From a bacterium (GTDB lineage: Bacteria; Chloroflexota; Chloroflexia; Chloroflexales; Kallotenuaceae): DNA of 58,330 nt. This document shows positions 17,334 through 28,360 of this stretch, piece by piece (position 1 is the stretch's first letter; every line of letters begins with the position of its first letter). The translations under genes were made by a program, and so were the position numbers. The stretch covers positions 1-58,330 of the forward strand of contig JADDQF010000141.1 in the NCBI GenBank assembly GCA_016781505.1. Reading direction: 5' to 3'. Under the pieces are notes generated by a model, which saw only the letters and a program-made list of their open reading frames with translations, had not been told where the DNA came from and did not search any database.

Positions 17334-17362
17334 AGTGTACCTAAAAGCATAGGGGTAGTCAA
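17334..17362 (-). promoter_or_regulatory. Sigma-70-type promoter for rseP
   Basis: Minus strand TTGACT (17357-17362), 17-bp spacer, TACACT (17334-17339), about 70 bases upstream of the rseP ATG. This gives rseP and the nuclease halves expression separate from the upstream operon. Confidence 0.65.
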
Positions 17363-17433
17363 TGAACTTGGTTGACCCGCGCAAGCCAGAATGCTCTGTA
17401 CCTTGACTTGATGCGCCCGTCGCGTGGGCATTG

Positions 17434-18342
17434 CTATCGGGTGAGCAGGGCAATCGTAATCATGTAATACAGCACGGGCGCGGTAAACAACAAGCTGTCG
17501 ACGCGATCCAACAGGCCGCCGTGTCCCGGAATAATTTTACCCGAATCCTTAATATCAACTTGGCGCTTGATCAGCGACTCGGCCAGGTCACCGGCTTGGC
17601 CCGCCACGCTGCCGATGGCTCCCAACAGGCCGCCCACCCACGGGTCTATCGGTAGGCCTAGCAGTGGGGTAAATCCAACTCCGGCCAGGGTGGCAAGCAC
17701 AACGCCACCGGCAGCCCCCTCCCAACTTTTTTTCGGAGAAATGTAGGGCGCCATCCGGTGGCGGCCAAACGCTCGTCCCGTAAAATACGCACCGGTGTCG
17801 CTCAAAAAGGTTACGGCCAGCACAAACACAATCCAGGCCGCGCCCGAGTCTAGCCTGAGCAAGCGCAGCGGGCTGCCGGGGAGCAGTGGATGACTGATGT
17901 CGCGGAGCAGAACGAAATGGGCCAGGGTCCAACCGATATACGCGGCGCCCGACAACGTCAGTGACCAGTGGAGCAGCGAGCGGTCGCGGTTATGGCGGGG
18001 GAGTTCAACGCTGAGCGAAGCAATAATCGAGGTGACCAAGGCAAAACCAGTCCAGTCCAGCGGCTCGACGCTCACGCGCACCCGTGCGGCAATCACAAAC
18101 AAGAGCACGCTCAAAAAGCCGGCGCTCCGCCGCGGAGTGTAGCCACCGCCCCGAAACAAGCTAAACAGCTCATGGAGTGCAAGCACCGCCAGCAGCATAA
18201 CGGTAACGGTGACGAGCGGCTCGCCCCACCAAACAATCAGCGTCACGATCGGCAACAGCACGACCGCGCTAAGAATGCGCTCGATCAGATTACGATCGAG
18301 TGGTTTCCGGGAGGGCTCCGAAACGGCGTTCGCGCTGTCCAT
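17434..18342 (-). CDS. cdsA: Phosphatidate cytidylyltransferase
   Basis: 302 residues from ATG 18342; a TTG three codons upstream is possible. A multi-helix membrane enzyme making CDP-diacylglycerol from phosphatidate and CTP. The family signature is complete near the C-terminus: SLIKRQVDIKDSGKIIPGHG then GLLDRVDSLL, preceded by FLSDTGAYFTGRAFG and SPKKSWEGAAGG. The start lies inside the 3' end of uppS (53-bp overlap), a sign of coupled translation. With plsY elsewhere in the window it covers two steps of phospholipid synthesis. Confidence 0.93.
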   Translation of the reverse strand: MDSANAVSEPSRKPLDRNLIERILSAVVLLPIVTLIVWWGEPLVTVTVMLLAVLALHELFSLFRGGGYTPRRSAGFLSVLLFVIAARVRVSVEPLDWTGFALVTSIIASLSVELPRHNRDRSLLHWSLTLSGAAYIGWTLAHFVLLRDISHPLLPGSPLRLLRLDSGAAWIVFVLAVTFLSDTGAYFTGRAFGRHRMAPYISPKKSWEGAAGGVVLATLAGVGFTPLLGLPIDPWVGGLLGAIGSVAGQAGDLAESLIKRQVDIKDSGKIIPGHGGLLDRVDSLLFTAPVLYYMITIALLTR

Positions 18343-18997
18343 AGGCTGCAATCGCTTGCCGCAGCTCTTCGGCGCCGAAGTCGGGCCAGAAGACCGGCGA
18401 ACTATAATATTCGGCGTACGCGGCCTGCCAGATCAAAAAGTTGCTCAGGCGAAACTCGCCGGCGGTGCGCACAATCAGGTCGGGATCGGGCATACCGCGC
18501 GTATATAAGTGAGCGGTTATGAGCTCCTCGGTCACCGCCTCGGCTGGCACGCCGGCCGCGATGATCTGCTGAACGGCTTGGACCACATCGGCGCGTCCAC
18601 CGTAGTTAAACGCAACCGCCAGCGTTAACGCGGTGTTGTGCTGCGTCAGGTCGAGCGCATACCGAACTTTCTGCTGCAGCCGCTCTGATAATCCGGCCAT
18701 GTTGCCCAGGTGCCGGATACGCACGCCTTCACGGTGCAAATCGCGGGTTTCGCGATCGATGAACTCGCCCAGGATCGTCATCAGTGCGTGCACTTCCGGT
18801 CCGGGTCGGTTCCAATTTTCAGTGCTGAACGCGTAGAGCGTGAGGTACAACACGCCGCGGTCTTTGCATTCTTGCACAATCCGGCGAATGTTTTCCGTGC
18901 CAGCGCGATGGCCCATGGCTCGTGGCAGCCCGCGCTGCTTCGCCCAGCGGCCATTGCCGTCCATGATGATCGCGATGTGCTGCGGAACCGAACTCAT
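18290..18997 (-). CDS. uppS: Isoprenyl (undecaprenyl) diphosphate synthase
   Basis: 235 residues from ATG 18997 with GGAG seven bases upstream. Signature blocks HIAIIMDGNGRWAKQRGLPR (catalytic Asp), GHRAGTENIRRI, LYAFSTENWNRP, and DLIVRTAGEFRLSNFLIWQ then YAEYY are all cis-prenyltransferase motifs. It elongates farnesyl diphosphate to the undecaprenyl carrier for cell-wall glycan assembly. It follows frr and overlaps cdsA by 53 bases. Confidence 0.94.
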   Translation of the reverse strand: MSSVPQHIAIIMDGNGRWAKQRGLPRAMGHRAGTENIRRIVQECKDRGVLYLTLYAFSTENWNRPGPEVHALMTILGEFIDRETRDLHREGVRIRHLGNMAGLSERLQQKVRYALDLTQHNTALTLAVAFNYGGRADVVQAVQQIIAAGVPAEAVTEELITAHLYTRGMPDPDLIVRTAGEFRLSNFLIWQAAYAEYYSSPVFWPDFGAEELRQAIAAYGQRERRFGALPETTRS

Positions 18998-19107
18998 CCT
19001 GCGCTCCACTCCCAACGGCTTGCGACGGACACGCTATGATACCAAGCCCTTGCTTGCAAGAAACGTGCGCGCCACCAGTTCGTGGCATTTAGTTAGCTGA
19101 ATCAGAA

Positions 19108-19146
19108 CCGAGAATCACGGTCCATACGGGTCGCTGTGATTCTCGG
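19108..19146 (-). terminator. Intergenic hairpin between frr and uppS
   Basis: CCGAGAATCAC (19108-19118) and GTGATTCTCGG (19136-19146) form a perfect 11-bp stem with a 17-base loop, 20 bases past frr. No proper U-run follows, so it may be a weak terminator or an mRNA processing/stability element. Confidence 0.45.
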
Positions 19147-19165
19147 CTCGACCTTTGCGCTTTTG

Positions 19166-19723
19166 CTAGACTTCCATCACTTCGCGCTCTTTGCTCTGCC
19201 CAAGCTGTTCCAGCTCTTTGGTGTACTGACCTGTGAGCTGCTCCAGCTTTTCCTGCGCGCGCTTCAGCTCATCCTCGCTGATCTGCTTGTCGCTTTCCAG
19301 CTTTTTAAGGTCGCTTTGGGCATCGCGGCGCACATTACGCAGCGAGACCTTTTGCTCTTCGACCTCTTTTTTGACCAGTTTGACCATGTCTTTGCGGCGC
19401 TGTTCGGTAAGCGGCGGGATCGAAAGCCGAATCACTTGGCCGTCGTTGTTGGGATTGAGGCCGAGGTCGGAGGTTTGAATCGCCTTTTCGATCGCCCTCA
19501 TCGCGCCCTTATCCCAGGGCTGGATCACCAACATCCGCGCATCTGGTGCCGATATGTTAGCCAATTGGTTGAGGGGCATCTCCGACCCATAGTATTCGAC
19601 GTGTAAGTGCTCCACAAGGGCGGGTGATGCCCGGCCAGTGCGAATGCTGCCCAGGTGGTGGCCCAGCGCTTCGACGGCCTTCCGCATCTTTGCTTCGGCC
19701 TGGTTGAGGGTATCTTTGACCAT
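19166..19723 (-). CDS. frr: Ribosome recycling factor
   Basis: 185 residues, the usual length. [42 protein letters not shown] and [18 protein letters not shown] are diagnostic. It splits post-termination ribosomes together with EF-G. Start ATG has AAGGAGCAAGGACG upstream. It stands between pyrH and uppS in the conserved order. Confidence 0.96.
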   Translation of the reverse strand: MVKDTLNQAEAKMRKAVEALGHHLGSIRTGRASPALVEHLHVEYYGSEMPLNQLANISAPDARMLVIQPWDKGAMRAIEKAIQTSDLGLNPNNDGQVIRLSIPPLTEQRRKDMVKLVKKEVEEQKVSLRNVRRDAQSDLKKLESDKQISEDELKRAQEKLEQLTGQYTKELEQLGQSKEREVMEV

Positions 19724-19821
19724 CGTCCTTGCTCCTTCGTGTGGATTACGTTGGGTGAACTAACAGGCGACTTTCGGCGAAGCGAGTAGCTTGTGCGAAC
19801 GAACTGATGCCCAGGTGGTAA

Positions 19822-20616
<795 letters not shown>

Positions 20617-20619
20617 TCA

Positions 20620-21153
20620 CTAAGCGCCAATCTCGTAACGCGTGAACCGCCGGACCACGATGTTTTCGCCGGTTTTGGCAATCGTGTTGCGGACCATCTC
20701 CTGGATCGTTTCGCTTGGATTGCGCACAAAGGGCTGCTCCATCAGCACGGTCTTCTGGATGTACTCCTTGGGCGTGCCGGCATCGTAGGCCTCGGCCTCA
20801 CCCGCGGGCACCTCGTCCGTGGTGATGTACTTGGTGTCTGGATTGCTGGCGATATGCAGCGCCAATTCCTTGACCAGCTTGACAAACTCGTCGTTACGCG
20901 CCACGAAGTCCGTCTCGCAGTTCACCTCGACCATCGCCGCCATCTTGTTGCCGGTGTGAATATACACATCGATCCGGCCCTCATTTGCGACGCGGTCCTT
21001 CTTTTTGTCGGCAACTTTGAGCCCTTTTTCGCGTAGCACCGCCAACGCCTGCTTCATATCGCCGTTAGTCTCTTCAAGCACTTTTTTGCAATCAAGAATG
21101 CCAGCGCCCGTGCGCTCGCGTAGCTCTCGCACTTGCTCCATCGACACAGCCAT
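20620..21153 (-). CDS. tsf: Elongation factor Ts (short form)
   Basis: 177 residues. MEQVRELRERTGAGILDCKK and VNCETDFVARNDEFVKLV are the two EF-Ts signatures. It is the nucleotide exchange factor for EF-Tu. The protein is the short type, lacking most of the second core repeat found in the roughly 280-residue E. coli form, as in Thermus and other deep groups. Lies between rpsB and pyrH. Confidence 0.95.
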   Translation of the reverse strand: MAVSMEQVRELRERTGAGILDCKKVLEETNGDMKQALAVLREKGLKVADKKKDRVANEGRIDVYIHTGNKMAAMVEVNCETDFVARNDEFVKLVKELALHIASNPDTKYITTDEVPAGEAEAYDAGTPKEYIQKTVLMEQPFVRNPSETIQEMVRNTIAKTGENIVVRRFTRYEIGA

Positions 21154-21241
21154 GACTCACTGCTCCTTTACAATCACAAGGTACGCTCACATGCTTCGTT
21201 TATTTTAGCATGGAGCGCCGCGCATAAAAATCGGAAGACGC

Positions 21242-21275
21242 GGAAGGCTGGCCCGTACCACAACGCCAGTCTTCC
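21242..21275 (-). repeat. Hairpin between rpsB and tsf
   Basis: GGAAGGCTGGC (21242-21252) pairs with GCCAGTCTTCC (21265-21275) with one G-T wobble. It sits in the rpsB-tsf gap and has no U-run; a processing or attenuation element is possible. Confidence 0.45.
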
Positions 21276-21300
21276 CGTCTTCCACGTTCTCGCACCGCGG

Positions 21301-22053
21301 CTAGACCGCTTCGTTCGTTGTGCCCTCGTACCGCGACTGCCTGCGCTGCTGCCCTTCGATTGCTGCATCGGCTATCTTGGACACGATCACCCGCACGCCG
21401 CGGATGGCGTCGTCATTGGCCGGGATAACGTAGTCGATCAGCTCAGGGTTGCAGTTGGTATCAACCATCGCAACGATCGGAAGCTGAAGCTTGCGCGCCT
21501 CGGCAACCGCCAATTCTTCGCGCGCGGGATCGACAATGAACAGGGCGCCTGCCGGGCGGTCCATCGTTTTGATGCCGCCAAAGGTGCGGTTTAGCTTGGC
21601 GATCTCGTCCTCAAGCCGCAGCCCTTCGGCCTTGGTCAGCTTGGCGAAATCGCCGCGATCCCGCCGCGCCTCAAGGTCGGCCAGATGGTTAAGCCGCTCG
21701 CGGATCGTTTGAAAGTTGGTCAGCGTGCCGCCAAGCCAGCGCGTCGTGACATAATACTGGTTCGCGCGCGAAGCTTCTTCGGCGACGATGTCCTGCGCCT
21801 GCTTCTTGGTGCCGACAAACAACACCTTTTGGCCGCGGGCGGTCAGGTCCGCGATAAACTCGTAGGCCGCCTGCATTGCCGGAATCGTCTGCTGCAGATC
21901 GATGATGTGGATGCCGTTGCGCTCGGTGAAGATATACGGGCGCATCTTGGGGTTCCAGCGTCGGGTCTGATGCCCGAAGTGGACACCTGCTTCCAGCAGC
22001 TCGCGCATCGACACGACGCGCTCGCGCTGCTCCGTTGGTTGTGCCTGTGCCAA
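21301..22053 (-). CDS. rpsB: 30S ribosomal protein S2
   Basis: 250 residues from a TTG start at 22053, chosen for the CAGGAGG site seven bases upstream and the normal N-terminus ([20 protein letters not shown]). Other S2 hallmarks: [36 protein letters not shown], and [24 protein letters not shown] start on such a highly expressed gene is uncommon. First gene of the rpsB-tsf-pyrH-frr-uppS-cdsA unit. Confidence 0.95.
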   Translation of the reverse strand: MAQAQPTEQRERVVSMRELLEAGVHFGHQTRRWNPKMRPYIFTERNGIHIIDLQQTIPAMQAAYEFIADLTARGQKVLFVGTKKQAQDIVAEEASRANQYYVTTRWLGGTLTNFQTIRERLNHLADLEARRDRGDFAKLTKAEGLRLEDEIAKLNRTFGGIKTMDRPAGALFIVDPAREELAVAEARKLQLPIVAMVDTNCNPELIDYVIPANDDAIRGVRVIVSKIADAAIEGQQRRQSRYEGTTNEAV

Positions 22054-22366
22054 AACAAACCTCCTGAAATTCTTAGCTCCGCCATGCCCGTCATACGGGC
22101 ACGCGACCGGGCGTTCCCGGCAGATGCGTGCTCGTCAGGGCATGTGTGTGCTAGCCTGGGTAGGCCGTGCTGTAGTATAGCACACCCCCATGGCGACAGC
22201 AAAAGGGCGGGAACCGCAGCCGGAGGCCGGTGCTGTGGATTGGGCGCAGGCTGCTGCCGGGTGCTGGTCCAAAGGATGCTGTGTGCTTCGCTGATGAAAC
22301 AAAAGTGCGTGCTTTTTCGTACTCTACATAAGATAAGATGTTTTGCGACCATAATGGAGTCGGTCC
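22054..22366. other. Divergent intergenic region rpsB / DUF4230 gene
   Basis: 313 bases without a gene. It holds the rpsB promoter (22174-22202) and an about 115-base rpsB leader with GC-rich short inverted repeats such as GCCCGT...ACGGGC near 22086-22100, which could be an autoregulatory S2-binding leader; I cannot assign it to a known class. On the plus side no clear promoter is seen before 22367. Confidence 0.5.
22174..22202 (-). promoter_or_regulatory. Promoter of rpsB operon
   Basis: Minus strand TTGCTG (22197-22202), 17-bp spacer, TATACT (22174-22179) with an extended TGC before it, about 120 bases upstream of rpsB. Confidence 0.65.
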
Positions 22367-23077
22367 ATGTATTATGATGACGATCCGCCAGGTGATGGCG
22401 GCTGTGCGCGGATTGTGCTGATTGTTGCTGTTGCGCTCGTCGCGCTGGGTGGCTTGTTCTATTTTGGGATGAATCGTGCCGCCAGCAGCCTTAACCCATT
22501 CACCGGTACGTCGATTACGAATCCGCTCGCGCCCCGGCCTACCACTATTGCGATCGACCGGCCGGCGGTGCTGCGCCAGATCCGGGAGCTTAACCGCTGG
22601 GAAACCGCGACGGCCAACTACGACAAGGTGATTACCGCGGGGCAGGAAGGCAGCCCGATCTATAATTTCTTTCGCGGCGATAAGCTAATCTTGATTGCCA
22701 ACGGCGACGTCATCGCCGGGTTTGATATGGGTAAGCTGCGGCCGGAGGATGTGGTGATCAGCGCCGACGGGATCACGGCTACAGTTACCTTGCCCCCGGC
22801 AGAGATTTTGGTTAGCCGGCTCGACAACGACAAAACGTATGTGTACGATCGCGATACCGGCTTGTTCACCGGCGGCAATCCCGGCCTTGAAAGCGAAGCA
22901 CGGCGGGTCGCCGAGCAGCAGATCGTGCAACGAGCCTGCGAAACAGACCTGCTGCAGCGTGCCGCAAGGGAAGGCCAACGCAACATGGAAAATTTAGTGC
23001 GTGCGTTTGGGATCAAAAATGTGATCGTGAACGTGCCGACTGGTCCGTGCATCGTCCCTAACGCGTCACCGCAATAA
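22367..23077 (+). CDS. DUF4230 membrane-anchored protein
   Basis: 236 residues. A short N-terminus rich in Asp/Gly (MYYDDDPPGDGG), one membrane helix (about 14-35), then a DUF4230 domain: ELNRWETATANYDKVITAG, LILIANGDVIAGFDMGKLR, ITATVTLPPAEIL, and a helical end (EARRVAEQQIVQRACETDLL). The family is widespread and uncharacterised. It runs 20 bases ahead of the era fusion gene on the same strand, so they are likely co-transcribed. Confidence 0.75.
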   Translation: MYYDDDPPGDGGCARIVLIVAVALVALGGLFYFGMNRAASSLNPFTGTSITNPLAPRPTTIAIDRPAVLRQIRELNRWETATANYDKVITAGQEGSPIYNFFRGDKLILIANGDVIAGFDMGKLRPEDVVISADGITATVTLPPAEILVSRLDNDKTYVYDRDTGLFTGGNPGLESEARRVAEQQIVQRACETDLLQRAAREGQRNMENLVRAFGIKNVIVNVPTGPCIVPNASPQ

Positions 23078-23097
23078 GTGAAGACTGAGGACAGAGT

Positions 23098-24576
23098 ATG
23101 GTAGAGCTAACCTACGACCGCGACGCACGCATGTTGTACGCCTACTTCGCCGAGATCGAAGAGGGTGAAGATGCGACGCAGGTGGAGTGCGACGGTTGCT
23201 TTTTGTTGGACGCCGAACAGCTCGTCGGCTTGCAATGGGAGACGGCCGGGGTTCTCTTGCCGGAGGCCCTGCGCTACGCTGTTGGCCACGACGGAGTTAC
23301 GTACGATCAGACGACCGGAATGCTGCGCCTGTTGTTCCGGCCGGGTGGGTCTGCAACCGAGGTGCCATTTCCGTTTCCCGCCATCTTCGACCTTGATCGC
23401 AATGGACGGGCGCTGGGCGTTGAGGTTGTAGCCGAGCCGGAGTTTGAGCTTGGCCGCCGTTTGGAGCACGCCGAAGCGTTCATTGTCGAGGTGTTTGGCG
23501 ATGACGATGACGAGGCAGACGCCGAGGCCGCAGCTGCCGGCCCAGGTACAGCTCAATCCGTGGACGATCGCGAGGCTGAGGCGGGACCGCAAGCCAGATC
23601 TGCGCAGGTACAAGCAGACGGCGAACCTGCGGCGGAAGTGGAGAATGAACAACCGCCAGCTGCTCCGTCCACGGTTATGTCCGCCGAGGTTGTGCGGGCG
23701 GGTTTTGTGGCGCTCCTGGGGCGGCCTAATGTGGGCAAGTCGACCTTGCTGAACGCGTACCTCGGTCAGAAGGTTTCGATCGTGTCGCCAAAGCCGCAGA
23801 CGACGCGCCTGCCGGTGCGGGGCATTCTCAACCGCGACGATGCGCAGGTGGTGTTTGTGGATACGCCCGGTCTGCATACACCGCGCTCCGGATTGGGTGA
23901 GTTCATGGTTCAGGCTGCGCGGCGGGCCATTCCCGACTCCGACGTGCTCTGTTTTGTGGTCGACGCTTCGGAAGCGCCGGGCGCGCTTGATGAGCGGATC
24001 GCGGAGTCGATCAAGGCAGCGCGGAAGCCGACTATTTTGGTGCTAAACAAGGTCGATGTGGCGCGCCAAGCGGATGTGTTTCTGCAGCAGTATCGCGAGC
24101 TGGGGCCGTGGGATCAAGAGGTAGCTGTTTCGGCTAAAACCACCGACGGATTGCCGACGCTGCTGGACGAGATTGTGCAGCGCTTGCCGGAAGGGCCGCG
24201 GCTCTTTCCCACCGACGAAGTTACGGATCTGACGGAGCGCGAGCAGGTAGCCGAGCTGGTTCGCGAAAAGGTGTTGTTGAATACGTCCGAAGAAGTGCCG
24301 CATGGCGTGGCCGTCGAGATCGAAGAATGGGCCGAACGGGGCGAGCGGCTGTATATTCGGGCTACTGTCAACGTGGAGCGTGACAGCCACAAAGGTATCT
24401 TGATCGGCGAGGGCGGCAAGATGCTCAAAAAGATCGGGGCGGCGGCACGCTACGAGATCGAGCGGCTGCTGGGACGCCAGGTGTTTCTGGATGTGTGGAT
24501 CAAGGTGCGTAAAGATTGGCGCCGCGATCCGTCCAGCCTGCGCTGGCTCGGCTACGATGTCAAAAAGCTCAAGTAA
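23098..24576 (+). CDS. era: GTPase Era with N-terminal DUF2283-like repeats
   Basis: 492 residues, about 190 more than a normal Era. The C-terminal 300 residues are standard: G1 GRPNVGKS (208-215), DTPG (255-258), NKVD (317-320), and a KH domain with GILIGEGGKMLKKIG (433-447); Era binds 16S rRNA and assists 30S assembly. The N-terminus has two DUF2283-like units (about 1-50, VELTYDRDARMLYAYF; and 65-112, VTYDQTTGMLRLLF...FDLDRNGRALGVEV) and then an acidic, Ala/Glu-rich linker (130-193). ATG 23098 has GAGGACAG upstream; an internal ATG at 23677 could yield plain Era but has no clear ribosome site. Confidence 0.92.
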   Translation: MVELTYDRDARMLYAYFAEIEEGEDATQVECDGCFLLDAEQLVGLQWETAGVLLPEALRYAVGHDGVTYDQTTGMLRLLFRPGGSATEVPFPFPAIFDLDRNGRALGVEVVAEPEFELGRRLEHAEAFIVEVFGDDDDEADAEAAAAGPGTAQSVDDREAEAGPQARSAQVQADGEPAAEVENEQPPAAPSTVMSAEVVRAGFVALLGRPNVGKSTLLNAYLGQKVSIVSPKPQTTRLPVRGILNRDDAQVVFVDTPGLHTPRSGLGEFMVQAARRAIPDSDVLCFVVDASEAPGALDERIAESIKAARKPTILVLNKVDVARQADVFLQQYRELGPWDQEVAVSAKTTDGLPTLLDEIVQRLPEGPRLFPTDEVTDLTEREQVAELVREKVLLNTSEEVPHGVAVEIEEWAERGERLYIRATVNVERDSHKGILIGEGGKMLKKIGAAARYEIERLLGRQVFLDVWIKVRKDWRRDPSSLRWLGYDVKKLK

Positions 24577-24643
24577 CCTTGGGACACGGCGGTTGAGGAT
24601 GCTTGGGCAGCGAAGTGTAGCTCATCAGCCACAATCGATCCCC

Positions 24644-24672
24644 TTGAAGGGCGGCGCCTGCTCTGGTATGCT
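24644..24672 (+). promoter_or_regulatory. Promoter for hisS leader
   Basis: TTGAAG (24644-24649), 17-bp spacer, TATGCT (24667-24672). It would start a roughly 220-base leader before hisS. Confidence 0.5.
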
Positions 24673-24695
24673 ACCGACAGCGAAAGGTGCAAGTG

Positions 24696-24785
24696 ATGCG
24701 AACAACGGTGTACACACAAACAATCCGCTGCGGCAACGTCTGCACGCATTTTGATGTGTACGCCGTGCAGCCACTGCATCGATAG
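24696..24785 (+). CDS. Candidate His-containing leader peptide upstream of hisS
   Basis: A 29-codon ORF with AAGGTG nine bases before its ATG, some 17 bases after the predicted transcription start. It has two His codons (CAT), at positions 18 (CTHFDV) and 28 (PLHR, next to last). A terminator-like stem follows before hisS. The order promoter, short ORF, terminator, synthetase gene is that of ribosome-mediated attenuation, but two His codons are modest evidence and the ORF could be chance. Confidence 0.35.
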   Translation: MRTTVYTQTIRCGNVCTHFDVYAVQPLHR

Positions 24786-24821
24786 CGGGTGCGGCTGAAA
24801 CGGCAGCTGTGCCCGCGAATC

Positions 24822-24870
24822 AAAGCCTGTGCTACGCTCACACAGTGTGAGACGCGGCCAGGCTTTTCTG
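24822..24870 (+). terminator. Terminator-like stem in the hisS leader
   Basis: AAAGCCTG (24822-24829) pairs with CAGGCTTT (24859-24866), enclosing a perfect inner palindrome CTCACAC-A-GTGTGAG (24837-24851). TTTTCTGTTG follows. It lies 30 bases before the hisS start and could act as an attenuator; the inner palindrome could also be a protein operator. Confidence 0.5.
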
Positions 24871-24899
24871 TTGTCTGCATATCTTCGAGGAGGCGCATC

Positions 24900-26195
24900 A
24901 TGGCAGCTAAAGCCCAAACCTACAAGGGTATGAAGGATTATTTGCCGCGCGAAATGCGGCTGCGGCAGTACATTGTCAGAACGCTTACCGAAGTGGCCGA
25001 GCGCTACGGCTTCGAGCCGATGCAAACGCCGCTTGTTGAGTATGAAGCGACGCTAGCCGGCAAGCTGGGCGACGACGAAAAGCTGATTTACCGCTTGCAG
25101 TACGGCGATGATCGGTTAGCCCTGCGCTATGACCAAACGGTGTCCTTAGCACGGGTTGTGGGGCAGTATCCCAACGAAATCACCTTCCCGTTCCGCCGCT
25201 ACGCGTATGGACCATCGTACCGCGGCGAGCGTCAACAGCGGGGACGTTTCCGCGAGTTCTTCCAGTTCGACCTGGATATCGTGGGCGTTGATTCGCGCGT
25301 GGCGGATGCTGAAGTGGTGGCCGTTATCTCGGAGTCGCTGGCGCGGCTGGGGTTTACCGGCTTTCGGACGTTGCTCAATCATCGCGAGGTGCTCAGTGCG
25401 CTCGCCCGCGTCTCAGGAGTGGCACCCGAGCAGGCTGGCCAAGTGTATCGCGCCATCGACAAGTTCGACAAAGTCGGCGTTGAAGGCGTGCGGGCGGAGC
25501 TGGTCACAAGCGGTCTCGGCGACGACGCGATCACGGCAATTCTGGAGTTTATTGTGCTGGAAGGCACCCCTGAAACCGTGCTGGCTACAATGCGGGAAGC
25601 GTTGCAGCGCGACGAGCAGGGGCTCAAAGCGGTTGAAGACCTCGGCACAGTGGTCCGGCTGTTAGGCGCGCTCGGGGTGTCCCCGACAGCGTTTGCAGTT
25701 GCGCCGCGTTTGGCACGGGGCTTATCCTACTACACCGGCATTGTGTTCGAGGCGGTAATTGAACAGCCGCCGATCGGATCGCTGCTGGGCGGTGGCCGCT
25801 ACGACAAGCTGATTGGGGCCTTTGCCGGGCGCGACGTGCCAACGGTGGGCACTGCGTTTGGCATTGAACGCCTCCAGATCGTGATGACCGAGCTTGGACT
25901 GGCGCCGCAAGAAAGCAGCACTCCTCACGTTTTTGTAACGGTCTTTGCCGCAGAACAGATGGCGGAGTCACTCCGGCTGGCACGTGACCTGCGGGCGGCC
26001 GGTATTCCAACCGTGTCGGCGTTGCAAGCGGACAAGCTGGGCAAGCAGCTCAAGGAAGCGGATGCAAAGGGCGTGCGGTATGCGCTTGTGCTCGGGCCGG
26101 ACGAGCTCGCGCGCGGCGAAGTCGTGGTCAAGGATTTGAAGTCGGGCGAGCAGCAGAGTGTGCCGCGTGCTGCCGTGGTTGAGGCGGTGCGGTAA
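24900..26195 (+). CDS. hisS: Histidine-tRNA ligase
   Basis: 431 residues from the ATG at 24900 with GAGGAGG upstream. Class II synthetase motifs: motif 1 region GMKDYLPREMRLRQYI, motif 2 YAYGPSYRGERQQRGRFREFFQFDLD, the histidine motifs LARGLSYYTGIVFEAV and GGGRYDKLI, motif 3 GTAFGIERL, and a C-terminal anticodon-binding domain (about 330-431). It charges tRNA-His. Its 323-base upstream region carries a promoter, a short ORF with His codons and a terminator-like stem. Confidence 0.95.
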   Translation: MAAKAQTYKGMKDYLPREMRLRQYIVRTLTEVAERYGFEPMQTPLVEYEATLAGKLGDDEKLIYRLQYGDDRLALRYDQTVSLARVVGQYPNEITFPFRRYAYGPSYRGERQQRGRFREFFQFDLDIVGVDSRVADAEVVAVISESLARLGFTGFRTLLNHREVLSALARVSGVAPEQAGQVYRAIDKFDKVGVEGVRAELVTSGLGDDAITAILEFIVLEGTPETVLATMREALQRDEQGLKAVEDLGTVVRLLGALGVSPTAFAVAPRLARGLSYYTGIVFEAVIEQPPIGSLLGGGRYDKLIGAFAGRDVPTVGTAFGIERLQIVMTELGLAPQESSTPHVFVTVFAAEQMAESLRLARDLRAAGIPTVSALQADKLGKQLKEADAKGVRYALVLGPDELARGEVVVKDLKSGEQQSVPRAAVVEAVR

Positions 26196-26268
26196 CGCTT
26201 TCAGGTCTGGGCCAACAGCTATGTTGAGAGCGAGAGGATAACGGGTTGGTTGCTGGATCGGGGCTAGA

Positions 26269-26901
26269 TCACAGATCCAGCAGCGATGGCTGTTGATATC
26301 CGGTAAGCGCAGCCCGGATCTGGCCGACGACCTGTGCTCGGGCCTGGGGATCTCGCACTACATTCAGCGCGTCCGTCGCTACGGTCAGCAGCGGAGTTTC
26401 GGTGTAGCTGGCGAAGAATTGGTCATAGGCATCGCGCAGATCGGCGATGTACTGGCGATCCATGTCGCGCTCGAACGGCCGGTCGCGAAGGGCAATACGG
26501 GCCATCAGCGTGTCGACATCCGCCTGCAGATACACCACCAAATCCGGCTTGGGCACGCGCTCGGCAAGGGTGCGATACAGCTGTTGGAACAGCTCGAGCT
26601 CGTCGTGCGTGAGGTTTTGGCGGGCGAAAATGTCATTTTTGGCGAACAGGTAATCGCTGAGCAGGTTGCCGCGGCCGATGCACTCAGCCACCAGCGTTGT
26701 CTGCTGTTTGAAGCGGCTGAGGGTAAAAAAGGTTTGCGTTTGAAATGCATAGCGCGCGCGGTCGCCGTAGAAGTCGGACAGAAACGGGTTTTCCTCCACG
26801 ACTTCCAGCAGAATGTCCGCGCTGAATGGCCTGGCCAACAGCCGAGTTAGTGTGGTTTTCCCAACGCCGATCACGCCTTCGATCACGATGTAGTGCGGCA
26901 T
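26269..26901 (-). CDS. Deoxynucleoside kinase (dGK/dAK type)
   Basis: 210 residues from ATG 26901. P-loop EGVIGVGKTTL, the EENPFLSDFYGDRARYAFQTQTFF substrate region (split: EENPF and YAFQTQ), a DYLFAKNDIFA segment, and an Arg-rich lid (RIALRDRPFERDMDRQY) identify the deoxynucleoside kinase family that salvages deoxyadenosine or deoxyguanosine. Substrate choice cannot be read with certainty. With tdk at 50519 the organism has purine and pyrimidine deoxynucleoside salvage. Convergent to hisS and 75 bases downstream of hflX. Confidence 0.88.
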   Translation of the reverse strand: MPHYIVIEGVIGVGKTTLTRLLARPFSADILLEVVEENPFLSDFYGDRARYAFQTQTFFTLSRFKQQTTLVAECIGRGNLLSDYLFAKNDIFARQNLTHDELELFQQLYRTLAERVPKPDLVVYLQADVDTLMARIALRDRPFERDMDRQYIADLRDAYDQFFASYTETPLLTVATDALNVVRDPQARAQVVGQIRAALTGYQQPSLLDL

Positions 26902-26976
26902 GGTGGTCGAACTCAACGATCAACGGAGAGCGCCGGCAGCGTGCTGCGTTTCTGTCCGGCCCTGCTCCGTGCGCGC

Positions 26977-28341
<1,365 letters not shown>

Positions 28342-28360
28342 AAGTGGCTCCTTCCGCGCT

